Origin: Prescottella soli
GTDB taxonomy: Bacteria > Actinomycetota > Actinomycetes > Mycobacteriales > Mycobacteriaceae
Direction of reading: 5' to 3'
Assembly: GCF_040024445.1 (NCBI RefSeq)
Contig: NZ_CP157276.1
Location: 930,001-994,000 of the forward strand
Length of the DNA stretch: 64,000 nt
Below the pieces are notes generated by a model that was not told where the DNA came from, ran no database searches, and saw nothing but the letters and a program-made list of their open reading frames with translations. A program made the position numbers and the translations under genes. This document shows positions 1 through 7,940 of this stretch, one piece after another; the stretch's first letter is position 1; the number at the start of each line of letters is the position of its first letter.

Positions 1-2
1 CC

Positions 3-566
3 AGGAAGGCAGCGGACGCGGGAGCCGACGGCATGGCGTGCGTCTCGGCCGGCGCCGGCGGCCACACCGGTCATCTCTCCCCGTTCGCCTTCACCTCGGC
101 GGTGCGCGACTTCTTCGACGGAATGGTGATCATCGGCGGCGGGATCAGCGACGGGTACGGAGTCGCGGGCGCGGTCACCGCAGGAGCCGACCTGGTGTAC
201 ATGGGCACCAGATTCCTTGCCGCCGAGGAAAGCATGGCCGAAACCGCCTACAAGCAGATGGTCGTCGACCACGGACCGGACGACCTCGTCGTGAGCCCCG
301 CGATCACCGGAACTCCGGCGTCGTGGCTCAAGCCGAGCCTGCTCGCCTGCGGCCTGGACCCCGACAACCTCGAGCCCCCCGCCGGCGAGAAGAACTACAC
401 CGCCGGCACGGCCTCGCTCAAGAGGTGGAAGGACGTCTGGGCGGCCGGCCAGGGTCTGCAGACCATCCGCGCGGTCGAGCCGGTGAGCACCATCGTCGAC
501 CGCATCGAGGACGAATACGACTCCGCCCTCCGCCGGGTGTCGGACCGCGCGGCCGCAGTTCGTTGA
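3..566 (+). CDS. Nitronate monooxygenase family protein, C-terminal part (5' end outside window)
   Basis: The reading frame is open from the left edge, and its first visible residues (KAADAGADGMACVSAGAGGHTG, broken here as KAADAGADG then MACVSAGAGGHTG) match the flavin-binding core of the nitronate monooxygenase / 2-nitropropane dioxygenase family. The downstream segment GGGISDGYG and GADLVYMGTRFLA is the typical FMN-phosphate-binding half of the TIM barrel. Family members use FMN to oxidise alkyl nitronates to carbonyl compounds and nitrite, in the cytoplasm. About half of a normal 330-370 residue protein is visible, and the stop lies at 564-566. It converges on the MFS exporter gene with 41 bases between the two stops. 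Family membership is secure; the physiological substrate is not known. Confidence 0.85.
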   Translation, partial: RKAADAGADGMACVSAGAGGHTGHLSPFAFTSAVRDFFDGMVIIGGGISDGYGVAGAVTAGADLVYMGTRFLAAEESMAETAYKQMVVDHGPDDLVVSPAITGTPASWLKPSLLACGLDPDNLEPPAGEKNYTAGTASLKRWKDVWAAGQGLQTIRAVEPVSTIVDRIEDEYDSALRRVSDRAAAVR

Positions 567-607
567 GGCGGGGACGGAAGTCGTCTCGAGACCGATCGAC
601 CAGGGCG

Positions 608-2086
608 TCAGCGGGAACCGCGCCCGGACGATGACGTGGCTCGCCGCGGTCTACTCTGCGCGGCTCGCCGCGGTGGCATCAGTGCTGCCGCGGCGACCGC
701 GACCGCCACGAACCCAGCCCCCACGTACAACGCCGGTGCCAGCGCGTCCGTATACCCGGTCGGGGTGAGGCTGCCGCCGGCGCCGAGGAACACGGCGGTC
801 AGGACGGCGATACCGAGCGCGACACCGATCTCGCGCAGCGTCGCGTTGATCGAACTGGCCGTCGCGTGGTCGGCTTCCTTCATGTCGGCGAGCACGGCCG
901 TCGCATTGGGCGCGAACGTCAATCCCATTCCGACGCCGGCCATGACGAACGACGGAACAAGTGTCGAGTAGGCCACTCCCGGTTCGATCAGCGCCGCCAT
1001 CCACACCAGCGACAGCCCCTGCAGAACGAGGCCGGTCACGAGAAGGGCCCGCACGCCGACCCGGGGAGCCAGCAGACCCGCGATGGGCGCGACGATCATC
1101 GGTGCGGCCGTCCACGGCAGCGTCCGCAGTCCCGCCGCGAACGGACTGTAGCCGGCGACGATCTGCAGGTACTGCGACAGCAGGAACACCGCCCCCATCA
1201 TGCCGAGGGTGAACGTGAGCGCGATGACGTTCGCGAGTGTGAACTGCCGGGACCGGAACAGCCGCAGCGGCATCACCGGGAATTCGGCACGGTGTTCCCG
1301 GATCAGGAACGCGACCGACAGCAGCACCGCGGCCACCAGCGTGCCCAGCACCGAGACACTGGTCCAGCCGTCGTCGTTGCCGTGCACGATCCCCCACACA
1401 CCGAGGAACACCGCGCCGCCCGAGAAGAGCACACCGATCGGGTCGAGCGGCTGACGCCGACCCCTGGATTCGCGCAGTGCGTACAGCGCCAACGGCGCCG
1501 CCAGCGCGGCCACCGGGACATTGATCCAGAAGACCGCCTGCCACGAGACGCCGTCGACCACCGCGCCGCCCACGACCGGGCCCAGCGCGACACCGAGCCC
1601 GGACACTCCGCCCCAGACGCCGATCGCGAGGGCGCGCTTGGCCAGCGGAACGGCGCCCGCCAGCAAGGTGAGCGACAGCGGCATGATCGCCGCGGCACCG
1701 ATACCCTGCACGGCGCGGGCGCCGATCAGCATTCCCGGGGTCGTCGACAGCGCGGACGCTATCGACGCGGCAGCGAACACCGCTATGCCCCAGAGGAATA
1801 CGCGCCGCCTACCGAGCCGGTCGCCGAGGGTGGACAGCGACAGCATGAGCGTCGCGAACGCGAGCGTGTAGGCGTTCATGAACCACTGCAACTGCCCCAC
1901 CGACGCGTTGAGGTCGGTCCGGATGACCGGGAGGGCACTGGTCATCACCAGATTGTCGAGCGTGGCCATGAACATCGGGATCGAGGCGGCCACGATGGCC
2001 AGCCAGATGGGAACGGTGCGCCCGGGCGGTGCCCCGGTGCCCGGTTCGGAGGATCGCGGATCGAGTTGATCGGTGAGGGTCGTCAT
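608..2086 (-). CDS. MFS drug exporter, DHA2 (EmrB/QacA) family
   Basis: A 492-residue integral membrane protein with about 14 hydrophobic segments, the usual length and helix number of DHA2 proton-driven exporters. The motif after the second helix reads GDRLGRRR, the MFS motif A, and an antiporter-type motif C (GVALGPVVGG) follows in helix 5. The start is placed at 2086 because an AGGAG lies seven bases upstream; an upstream in-frame start would add 15 residues without a ribosome site. It is divergent from a TetR gene whose promoter region carries two similar palindromes, so it is probably the repressed target and exports a toxic compound. Substrate unknown. Confidence 0.88.
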   Translation of the reverse strand: MTTLTDQLDPRSSEPGTGAPPGRTVPIWLAIVAASIPMFMATLDNLVMTSALPVIRTDLNASVGQLQWFMNAYTLAFATLMLSLSTLGDRLGRRRVFLWGIAVFAAASIASALSTTPGMLIGARAVQGIGAAAIMPLSLTLLAGAVPLAKRALAIGVWGGVSGLGVALGPVVGGAVVDGVSWQAVFWINVPVAALAAPLALYALRESRGRRQPLDPIGVLFSGGAVFLGVWGIVHGNDDGWTSVSVLGTLVAAVLLSVAFLIREHRAEFPVMPLRLFRSRQFTLANVIALTFTLGMMGAVFLLSQYLQIVAGYSPFAAGLRTLPWTAAPMIVAPIAGLLAPRVGVRALLVTGLVLQGLSLVWMAALIEPGVAYSTLVPSFVMAGVGMGLTFAPNATAVLADMKEADHATASSINATLREIGVALGIAVLTAVFLGAGGSLTPTGYTDALAPALYVGAGFVAVAVAAAALMPPRRAAQSRPRRATSSSGRGSR

Positions 2087-2136
2087 GTCGGCTCCTGAGG
2101 CCTGCGGACGGGAATGTCGGGAACTACCCACTTGTA

Positions 2137-2187
2137 AGCATCGAATGATTACTTATGCGATTCGACGCTAAGTTATCGAGTGATAAC
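2137..2187. promoter_or_regulatory. Two candidate TetR operators between exporter and regulator
   Basis: A perfect inverted repeat, GTTATC-GAGT-GATAAC, lies at 2172-2187, ending eight bases before the TetR start codon. A related 16-base site, AGCATCGAATGATTAC, lies at 2137-2152 and shares 11 of 16 bases with it. The two sites are 35 bases apart, between the divergent exporter and TetR genes. Autoregulated TetR repressors normally bind such palindromes, so these are the likely operators; binding is inferred. Confidence 0.6.
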
Positions 2188-2195
2188 CTGTCAAC

Positions 2196-2807
2196 ATGGC
2201 GACGGCAGAAAAGACGGAGAAGCAGGCGCGGATGAGTGCCGAAGCTCGCCGCGAGCTCGTTCTCGCTGCCGCGACCAAGGCATTCGCACGGGGCGGATTC
2301 CACGGCACCAGTACCGATGCGGTCGCGAAGGAAGCCGGGGTCTCGCAGCCGTATGTCGTGCGGATGTTCGGATCGAAGGCGAACCTGTTCCGCGAGGTGT
2401 TCGCGCACGCGGTAGGCCGGATCATGCACGCATTCGAACCCGCGCTCGACAGGGTCGCCGAGGATCCCGAGAACGAGGAACTCTGGGCGCAGATGGGTGC
2501 GGCATACACCGAACTGCTCGCCGACCGAGACCTGCTGCTGGTGATGATGCACGGCTTCGCCGCCGGCTCGATGCCCGAGATCGGCGCCCAGGCGCGCGAC
2601 TGGATGTCGAAGATCTACACCCAGATCCGCACGCGGACAGGGTGCACGCCGGAACACGCACGCACCTTCATCGCCAACGGCATGCTGCTCAACACCCTCC
2701 TCGCCATGGAGGCACCCCAGAACGCCGACAACGATCCCGCGCTCGCCGAACTATCGGTCTGCGCCTTCGGGAACAGCCTGGACGCCGCCGCCGTCGAGGC
2801 GGACTGA
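2196..2807 (+). CDS. TetR family transcriptional regulator
   Basis: A 203-residue protein of standard TetR length. Residues about 15-65 form the helix-turn-helix domain, seen in LAAATKAFARGGF, STDAVAKEAGVSQPYVVRMFGSK and LFREVF. The remaining helical part is the ligand-binding domain, with no strong sequence clue to the ligand. It is divergent from the DHA2 exporter gene, and two matching palindromes sit between them, the classic layout of a repressor controlling an efflux pump and itself. The ATG follows the perfect palindrome closely, so binding there would block its own transcription. Function as a local repressor is inferred from layout. Confidence 0.88.
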   Translation: MATAEKTEKQARMSAEARRELVLAAATKAFARGGFHGTSTDAVAKEAGVSQPYVVRMFGSKANLFREVFAHAVGRIMHAFEPALDRVAEDPENEELWAQMGAAYTELLADRDLLLVMMHGFAAGSMPEIGAQARDWMSKIYTQIRTRTGCTPEHARTFIANGMLLNTLLAMEAPQNADNDPALAELSVCAFGNSLDAAAVEAD

Positions 2808-2829
2808 CACCACCGGCAGACCTCCGAGG

Positions 2830-3159
2830 TCAGCCCATCTCGGCGTGCCGGTAGCACCAACGCCACGACTCGCCCGGCTCGTGCGATCGCATGACCGGGT
2901 GCCCGGTCTGGTCGAAATGCGCGGTCGCATGCCGATGGGGGCTCGAATCGCAGCACCCGACGTGCCCGCAGGTGAGGCACATCCGCAGGTGCGCCCAGTT
3001 CTCCTCGCCCAGCGCCGTGCATTCCTCGCACACCCCGGGCGTGCGCGCCTCGGGGTCCGGGCCGGTGGCCGCCGCCAGCTCCACGCAGGGCTCGACTGCG
3101 GCCGGATCCAGGGATCCGGGTCGGATTGCGTCGGCCGCGCGCCGGAGCACTCTCTTCAT
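2830..3159 (-). CDS. UBP-type zinc finger protein
   Basis: A small protein of about 109 residues whose C-terminal half carries the zf-UBP fold: CEECTALGE, then W, MCLTCGHVGCC, and HATAHFDQTGHPVMRS, giving the ordered Cys and His ligands for zinc. In eukaryotes this domain binds ubiquitin C-termini; in actinobacteria small stand-alone versions are common and their role is unknown. The start at 3159 (MKRVLRR) is chosen because GGGAGG precedes it, although the spacing is short; an upstream start in the same frame is possible. It is divergent from the Na+/H+ antiporter gene with 65 bases between start codons, so the two may share regulation. Confidence 0.75.
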   Translation of the reverse strand: MKRVLRRAADAIRPGSLDPAAVEPCVELAAATGPDPEARTPGVCEECTALGEENWAHLRMCLTCGHVGCCDSSPHRHATAHFDQTGHPVMRSHEPGESWRWCYRHAEMG

Positions 3160-3224
3160 CACCTCCCATCCTGCATGCTTCAGGGAGCGATATCCACACC
3201 CGAAACGTCGGACGGAGAACCGCC

Positions 3225-4823
3225 GTGAACGTGGCACTGCTCGCCGTCGCGGTGGCGGCGCTGCTGACCGCCGCCCTCGCGCGGCGCCTCAACTGGTCGG
3301 CGCCGCTGCTGTTGGTGCTGGTGGGGCTGGCCGGGTCGCAGATTCCGGGGCTCCCCGACACCGCACTCGATCCCCAGCTCGTGCTGTACGTGGTGCTGCC
3401 GCCGCTGCTCTACTCGGCCGCACTCGACAGTTCCTCGCTCGCGCTGCGCCGCAACGCGCGCCCGATCGCGCTGCTCGCGGTCGGCCTGCCGCTGGCCACC
3501 ACCGCCGTCGTCGGTCTGGTCGCATACCTGACCATTCCCGACTTTCCCGTCGCCGCCGCGCTGGTCCTGGGGGCGGTCGTGGCGCCGCCGGATGCGGTGG
3601 CAGCCAGCGCGATCGGACGACGCCTCGGCCTACCCCGGCGGATCATGACTCTGCTGGGCGGCGAGAGCCTGCTCAACGACGCGACCGCGCTCACGGTCTA
3701 CCGGGTGGCCCTCGCTGCAGCGGTCGGCGCCGGCGTGACGCTGCTGGAGGGGGTGCGCACGTTCCTCGGTGCCGCGATCGGCGGCACCCTGATCGGCCTC
3801 GGCGTGGGGATCGTCGTCGCCGCGATCCGTTCTCGGCTCACGGATCCGGTGATGGAGAGCGCGATCGGACTGGTGGTCCCCTTCGTCGCATACCTGGCGG
3901 CCGAGGAGATACACAGTTCCGGGGTGATCGCGGTCGTCGTCGCCGGCCTGTATCTGGGCCAGCGGTCGACGCGCGCCGGATACGCGACCCGCCTACAGGA
4001 CACCGCGGTGTGGAAGGCCATCGACGTGGTCCTCGAGTCGTTCGTGTTCCTGCTGATCGGGCTGCAATTGCCGAGTGTCGTACAGGGACTCCACGGCCGC
4101 AGCGTGGCCGAGGTCGTCGGCGCCTCCGTTGCCGTGCTCGTCGCCGTGATCGCGGTCCGGCTGGCGTGGGTCTACCCCGCGACCTATCTGCCGCGGCTGC
4201 TGTCGGCGCGGATCCGCGAGCGCGAGCCGTCACCGCCGCCCCGAGGGGTGTTCGTGGTCGCGTGGTCCGGCATGCGCGGTGTGGTCTCGCTGGCCGCGGC
4301 CTTCGCGATCCCGCTGACCGTCAATTCCGGCGCGCCGTTCCCCGGGCGCGACATGATCCTGTTCATCACCTTCGCCGTCGTGGTCGGCACCCTCCTCCTG
4401 CACGGGCTGACCCTGCCGTGGCTGATCACCCGGCTCGGGGTCGGCGACGAAGAGGAACGCCGCAACGACGCGGTCACGCTGGCCGCCGCGCAGGACAAAG
4501 CCGCGCGGGCCGCGACGGAACTGCTCGACAGCCTGGTCGCGAACGCCGACGAGGATTCCGCCGACGTCCGTGAGCGGGCCGCGGAGATCCTGCGCACGTG
4601 GAGCGAGCACCGCGCCCACGCGGCATGGGAGCGCCTGGGACGCAGCGAGGCCGAGTTGGGCGAGAGCCCGTCCGCCGCCTTCCGCGCCCTGCGCCTGCAG
4701 ATGCTGGAGACGGAGCGGGGCATCTTCATCGCAGAACGCGACAGCGGACGGATCGACGACGAGGTGCTGCGCCAGGTGCTGCGCGAACTCGACCTCGAGG
4801 AGGCAACCCTGAACCGGGAGTAG
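3225..4823 (+). CDS. Na+/H+ antiporter, CPA1 (NhaP-like) family
   Basis: A 532-residue protein with about 12 membrane segments followed by a hydrophilic, charged cytoplasmic tail of about 120 residues rich in Glu, Arg and Ala. The signature GGESLLNDATALTVY of NhaP-type exchangers is present near residue 145, with the ion-binding aspartate in it, and VVAPPDAVAASAIGRRLG precedes it. The protein exchanges Na+ (or K+) for protons across the plasma membrane for pH and salt homeostasis. The GTG at 3225 is taken as the start because a GGAG lies at a good distance upstream; translation from farther upstream would add a non-hydrophobic leader. Divergent from the UBP zinc-finger gene. Confidence 0.87.
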   Translation: MNVALLAVAVAALLTAALARRLNWSAPLLLVLVGLAGSQIPGLPDTALDPQLVLYVVLPPLLYSAALDSSSLALRRNARPIALLAVGLPLATTAVVGLVAYLTIPDFPVAAALVLGAVVAPPDAVAASAIGRRLGLPRRIMTLLGGESLLNDATALTVYRVALAAAVGAGVTLLEGVRTFLGAAIGGTLIGLGVGIVVAAIRSRLTDPVMESAIGLVVPFVAYLAAEEIHSSGVIAVVVAGLYLGQRSTRAGYATRLQDTAVWKAIDVVLESFVFLLIGLQLPSVVQGLHGRSVAEVVGASVAVLVAVIAVRLAWVYPATYLPRLLSARIREREPSPPPRGVFVVAWSGMRGVVSLAAAFAIPLTVNSGAPFPGRDMILFITFAVVVGTLLLHGLTLPWLITRLGVGDEEERRNDAVTLAAAQDKAARAATELLDSLVANADEDSADVRERAAEILRTWSEHRAHAAWERLGRSEAELGESPSAAFRALRLQMLETERGIFIAERDSGRIDDEVLRQVLRELDLEEATLNRE

Positions 4824-4857
4824 GCCCGAGCCGTTCTCGACCGCTCGAAATCGGCCG

Positions 4858-5553
4858 TCAGGCGGCCTCCGGCAGGTCGCTTGGCATCGTCCACGCCTTC
4901 GCGTACTCGTCGACGTACCGCTGCCCGGTTCGGGCTCCGATCGCGAGCATCAAGGTATCCGTGGCATCGCGAACGCCGGCCGCACCTTCGTTTCGGAACG
5001 GCGTCAGGTCCAGAGGCTCGAGGATCTCGACCACGACCCTGCGCCGCCACCACGGGACGGAACGATCCGGCCGCGTCCCCGTGATCGCCACCGGCACCAG
5101 GGGGACCTCGGTGTCCATCGCGACGCGGACCGCGCCGGTCCGCCCGCGGTAGAGACGACCGTCGGGCGAACGCGTCCCTTCCGGGTGGATGCCCCACACC
5201 CCACCCCGCTCGACGATCCCGGCCGCGGCCGCGAGGGCCGACACGGCTCTCGCGCCGCCTCGTCGATCGACCGGAATCTGGCCCACAGCCGAGAAGAACC
5301 ACCGTTGGAGTCGGCCGGTCGACCCGCCGCGATCGAAGTACTCACGCTTCGCCAGAAAGGTGACCTGCCGCCGGGCCGCCAGCGTCAGATAGAACGAGTC
5401 GAGCACGGCGAGGTGATTGGCCGCCACGATGACCGGCCCGGTCCGCGGAATGTTGTTTCGGCCCAGGATCTTCGGACGCCCCCACAGGTACAGGGCCGGC
5501 CCGATGAGGACGCATCTACACAGCCGGTGGAAGCAGCGAATCCAGAGGGACAT
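4858..5553 (-). CDS. 1-acyl-glycerol-3-phosphate acyltransferase (PlsC family)
   Basis: A 231-residue protein with the acyltransferase motif I NHLAVLD (NHxxxD, catalytic His/Asp), motif II around LAKREYF, and motif III IHPEGTRSPDG, which binds the glycerol-3-phosphate moiety. It likely adds a second acyl chain to lysophosphatidic acid, or acylates a related lipid, at the inner face of the membrane. The first 25 residues are hydrophobic and could anchor it. Its ATG lies inside a palindrome that is repeated around the start of the divergent TetR gene, so it is probably under that regulator's control. A precise lipid substrate cannot be given. Confidence 0.85.
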   Translation of the reverse strand: MSLWIRCFHRLCRCVLIGPALYLWGRPKILGRNNIPRTGPVIVAANHLAVLDSFYLTLAARRQVTFLAKREYFDRGGSTGRLQRWFFSAVGQIPVDRRGGARAVSALAAAAGIVERGGVWGIHPEGTRSPDGRLYRGRTGAVRVAMDTEVPLVPVAITGTRPDRSVPWWRRRVVVEILEPLDLTPFRNEGAAGVRDATDTLMLAIGARTGQRYVDEYAKAWTMPSDLPEAA

Positions 5554-5588
5554 AGACAGTGTCTACACGATTATGGGAGACACTGTCT
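5553..5588. promoter_or_regulatory. Paired TetR operator palindromes over two divergent starts
   Basis: Two near-identical palindromes, TAGACA-G-TGTCTA at 5553-5565 and AGACA-C-TGTCT at 5578-5588, have centres 24 bases apart. The first touches the start codon of the plsC-like gene and the second lies just inside or just before the start of the TetR gene. The compact arrangement suggests leaderless or very short-leader transcripts and a regulator that blocks both promoters when bound. Confidence 0.65.
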
Positions 5589-6139
5589 ACGTGACAGGTC
5601 AAGATACGAGATCGGCACTGGTACGAGCCGGCGTCGAGCTGCTCGAGGAGAGCGACTCCGCGGACATCGGACTGCGGGAGATCGCGCGGAGAGCGGGCGT
5701 CTCCCACGGCGCGCCGCGGCGCTGGTTCCCCACACACCGAAGCCTTCTCGCCGCGATTGCCGAGGTGGGGTTGCAGGACCTCTCCGCAGCTCTGGTCACC
5801 GCGGCCGAACAGCCCGAGAACCGTCTCGTCTCGGTGGCCACCACCTACGTGGATTTCGCCGGTCGCCGTCCCGCCATGTTCACTCTGATCTTCCGTCACG
5901 ACCTGCTCGCAGGCTCCGGCGCGGAGCTGCGGAACGTATCCCGCCCGCTGTTCCAGTGGCTGGTGCAGCTGATCGAGCAGTCCACCGACGCGCGCGACCC
6001 CGAAGGGAGTGCGGCCGCCCTGTGGGTCGGGATCCACGGTATCGCCGTGCTCTCGTCCACCGGATCACTCGGGCTCGCCACCTCCGGCGTGGAGAAGGTC
6101 GACTTGATCGAGCGCGTCGTACAAAACAGCGTCGGCTGA
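5573..6139 (+). CDS. TetR family transcriptional regulator
   Basis: A protein of about 188 residues with an N-terminal TetR helix-turn-helix: ALVRAGVELLEE, LREIARRAGVSHGAPRRWFPTHRSLLAAIAE. The C-terminal region resembles TetR_C domains that sense acyl or aromatic ligands, but nothing diagnostic is visible. The ATG at 5573 has no ribosome site, so either the message is leaderless or the GTG at 5591, which has GGGAG eleven bases upstream, is the true start. It is divergent from the plsC-like acyltransferase gene, and both starts lie within paired palindromes. Its stop is only three bases from the relic of a nuoN 3' end at 6143. Confidence 0.82.
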   Translation: MGDTVYVTGQDTRSALVRAGVELLEESDSADIGLREIARRAGVSHGAPRRWFPTHRSLLAAIAEVGLQDLSAALVTAAEQPENRLVSVATTYVDFAGRRPAMFTLIFRHDLLAGSGAELRNVSRPLFQWLVQLIEQSTDARDPEGSAAALWVGIHGIAVLSSTGSLGLATSGVEKVDLIERVVQNSVG

Positions 6140-6142
6140 TCG

Positions 6143-6168
6143 TCAGGTGAGGAAGCTCGCGGCCCGGT
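6143..6168. repeat. Displaced copy of the nuoN 3' end (left direct repeat of the catabolic block)
   Basis: These 26 bases match the terminal 26 bases of nuoN at 27035-27060 at 24 positions, with 19 identical in a row (AGGAAGCTCGCGGCCCGGT at 6150-6168). Read on the minus strand the copy still encodes RAASFLT followed by TGA, against RAASFLI plus TGA in the real nuoN. It stands three bases beyond the TetR stop codon. This is what remains if TetR and nuoN were once convergent neighbours and 20.9 kb was inserted between them. Confidence 0.8.
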
Positions 6169-6245
6169 GAGTCGAACCCTTGGGCAGCAACGGTTCCCAA
6201 GCAGGTCACTGCCAGGCTGAAGGCCGCACGAGTACCGAGACCGGT

Positions 6246-7631
6246 TCAGACGGACTGCGGTTCGTCATGGATCGGGCTGTTGTCAGTGTTCAGGCTGTCC
6301 TGATCCGGCAGGGGAAGGCTTCTTCCGCGGAGTCGCGAGGTGCGCGCCAACCAGTACGAACCCGCCGCGAGCACCACCGTGATTATCGGTGCGAGCTGGG
6401 AAACCACCGGGTATGCAGTTTGTACCGTCGCCGCGATACCGACCGCGGAGGCCAGCAACCATGCCACTGCCCCGCCGCCCATCATCCGGGTGGCCACTTC
6501 CTCGTGGTCCCGCTGTCGGAGAGCGATGTGGACCAGCGCGATGGCCACCCATGCGGTGACCAGAACTCCTTGCCACGCGAGAGCCGTGAGGAGATATCCC
6601 AGGACGTCGGTGAGCATGAAGAGGTAGGTGAGGACTCCAGCCACCAGCACCCACACCGCTCGCGGCGTGACTCTTCCGAATGCCCGGTCGGCAAGTACCT
6701 GCAGGTTGCTCGAAGCAAGGTAGTAGTTGGCCGTGTTGATGCGTGTTTGCGATACGAGGATCAGCAGGACGCCGGCGATCCCGAGAGAGTTGATCACGGC
6801 CTCGACGACGCCGGTTTCGCTGCCCGCGATTCCCCAGCTGCTCAGCAGGTAGATGCCGATCAGGCCGTTCGCACCGAAGGTGAACAGGTAGAAAACCCAC
6901 CCGAAGGTGACCGTGCCGTGGAACTTTGCGTCGCGCGGCTTACCGAGGCGGGCGTAGTCGAAGGTGTACATCATCATCACCCACACACCCATGTAGATCA
7001 GGAATGAGGTCATCCAGCCCGGGAGGGGGCCGGTCGTCGAGACGGAATCGAGCCATCCACTGGGGTACCCCCGCTTGATCGTCGCGCCGACGACAACCGC
7101 GACCAAGCCGACGACGTAGAAGGGTAGAAGGATGCCATTGATCTTGTCCAACCAGGTTGCGACCCCGCCGATCACGAGCGGAATCATGTAGACGACGCAC
7201 ACCAGGTACCAGATACGCAGGTCTCCGCCGAAGTCGTCCTGGAGCGCGACGGCGACGATGGAGCCTTCGAAGACACCGAAGTAGAGGGCGGTGGCCGCGA
7301 ACACCAGCGGGGCGAGGACGGATCCGACAGTCCCGAACATCTTGCGGGACAACGATTCGACCGACAGGCCGGTTCGTGCCGCGTACCGAGCGAGAACTTG
7401 ATTGATGATCCCGTAGGTGACGACCGACAGGCCCATCCCGATGACGGTGTTCGGCACCCCCACGGCATCGGCCGAGGCGGACGCGACGTAGAGCCAGAAC
7501 ATGGCACTGAACATGGCCCACCACGCCATTGTCAGCGACCATCGGGATACGCGTTGAGAGTCAGGAAGCGCAGATTCGAGAGCAACGGCGGATTCGGTGG
7601 GGATCGGGGCCGCGATATCGTGCTTGGGCAT
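6246..7631 (-). CDS. NCS1 family permease (nucleobase/hydantoin/allantoin type)
   Basis: A 461-residue membrane protein with about 12 helices and the sequence character of NCS1 / purine-cytosine permease (CodB-like) transporters. Examples are the early helix GVPNTVIGMGLSVVTYGIINQ, the segment LYFGVFEGSIVAVAL, and SQTRINTANYYLASSNLQ late in the protein. The family imports nucleobases, hydantoins or allantoin with Na+ or H+. It is transcribed in the same direction as hyuA-hyuB but is separated from them by 309 bases containing a strong hairpin, so it may have its own promoter or be reached by read-through. In this context it is a candidate importer for the cyclic amide opened by HyuAB; the substrate is inferred. 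Confidence 0.82.
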   Translation of the reverse strand: MPKHDIAAPIPTESAVALESALPDSQRVSRWSLTMAWWAMFSAMFWLYVASASADAVGVPNTVIGMGLSVVTYGIINQVLARYAARTGLSVESLSRKMFGTVGSVLAPLVFAATALYFGVFEGSIVAVALQDDFGGDLRIWYLVCVVYMIPLVIGGVATWLDKINGILLPFYVVGLVAVVVGATIKRGYPSGWLDSVSTTGPLPGWMTSFLIYMGVWVMMMYTFDYARLGKPRDAKFHGTVTFGWVFYLFTFGANGLIGIYLLSSWGIAGSETGVVEAVINSLGIAGVLLILVSQTRINTANYYLASSNLQVLADRAFGRVTPRAVWVLVAGVLTYLFMLTDVLGYLLTALAWQGVLVTAWVAIALVHIALRQRDHEEVATRMMGGGAVAWLLASAVGIAATVQTAYPVVSQLAPIITVVLAAGSYWLARTSRLRGRSLPLPDQDSLNTDNSPIHDEPQSV

Positions 7632-7895
7632 GGGGGTATCTCTCTGCTTGTGAACGAGTACCAGCGAGGTAGAGACGTGTCTCTCGACGTGGAGGCCGAG
7701 AGAAATGCGGGAGAGAAGACGGAGGGGCTCTCGGGCGGTGATCGCGTTCCGGCGGACTGGTGCCGGTTTCCGAGCTATGGGAATCCCGCGCGGAGAGCGC
7801 CGGCGATTCTAATGATCAGGGTGGGATGCAACCCTGATGTCGTTGACTCCAAACGAAATTCGCACCGAGCGCGATGATGCCGTCGCGCCTGCAGT

Positions 7896-7932
7896 GGCGC
7901 CTTGGCGAGGTTGAGGAACCCGCCAAGGCGCC
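7896..7932 (-). terminator. Strong hairpin after hyuB
   Basis: A perfect 12-base stem, GGCGCCTTGGCG (7896-7907) against CGCCAAGGCGCC (7921-7932), is extended inside by GGTT/AACC, leaving a four-base loop. It begins eight bases after the hyuB stop. There is no clear U tract, which is usual for high-GC actinobacteria. The rest of the gap up to 7631 (about 260 bases) shows no recognisable gene or motif. Confidence 0.65.
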
Positions 7933-7940
7933 TGATCAGG

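Noticed and set aside
2819-2831. A small hairpin GACCT-CCG-AGGTC after the first TetR gene
   Set aside because: Only five pairs and a three-base loop; too weak to call a terminator.
6140-6245. A tRNA gene at the left repeat, as a usual integration site
   Set aside because: The sequence does not fold into a cloverleaf and lacks a TTCRANNC-type loop in the right place.
7896-7932. An insertion-sequence end
   Set aside because: The inverted arms form one compact hairpin just after hyuB with no transposase or matching distant end; a terminator is simpler.
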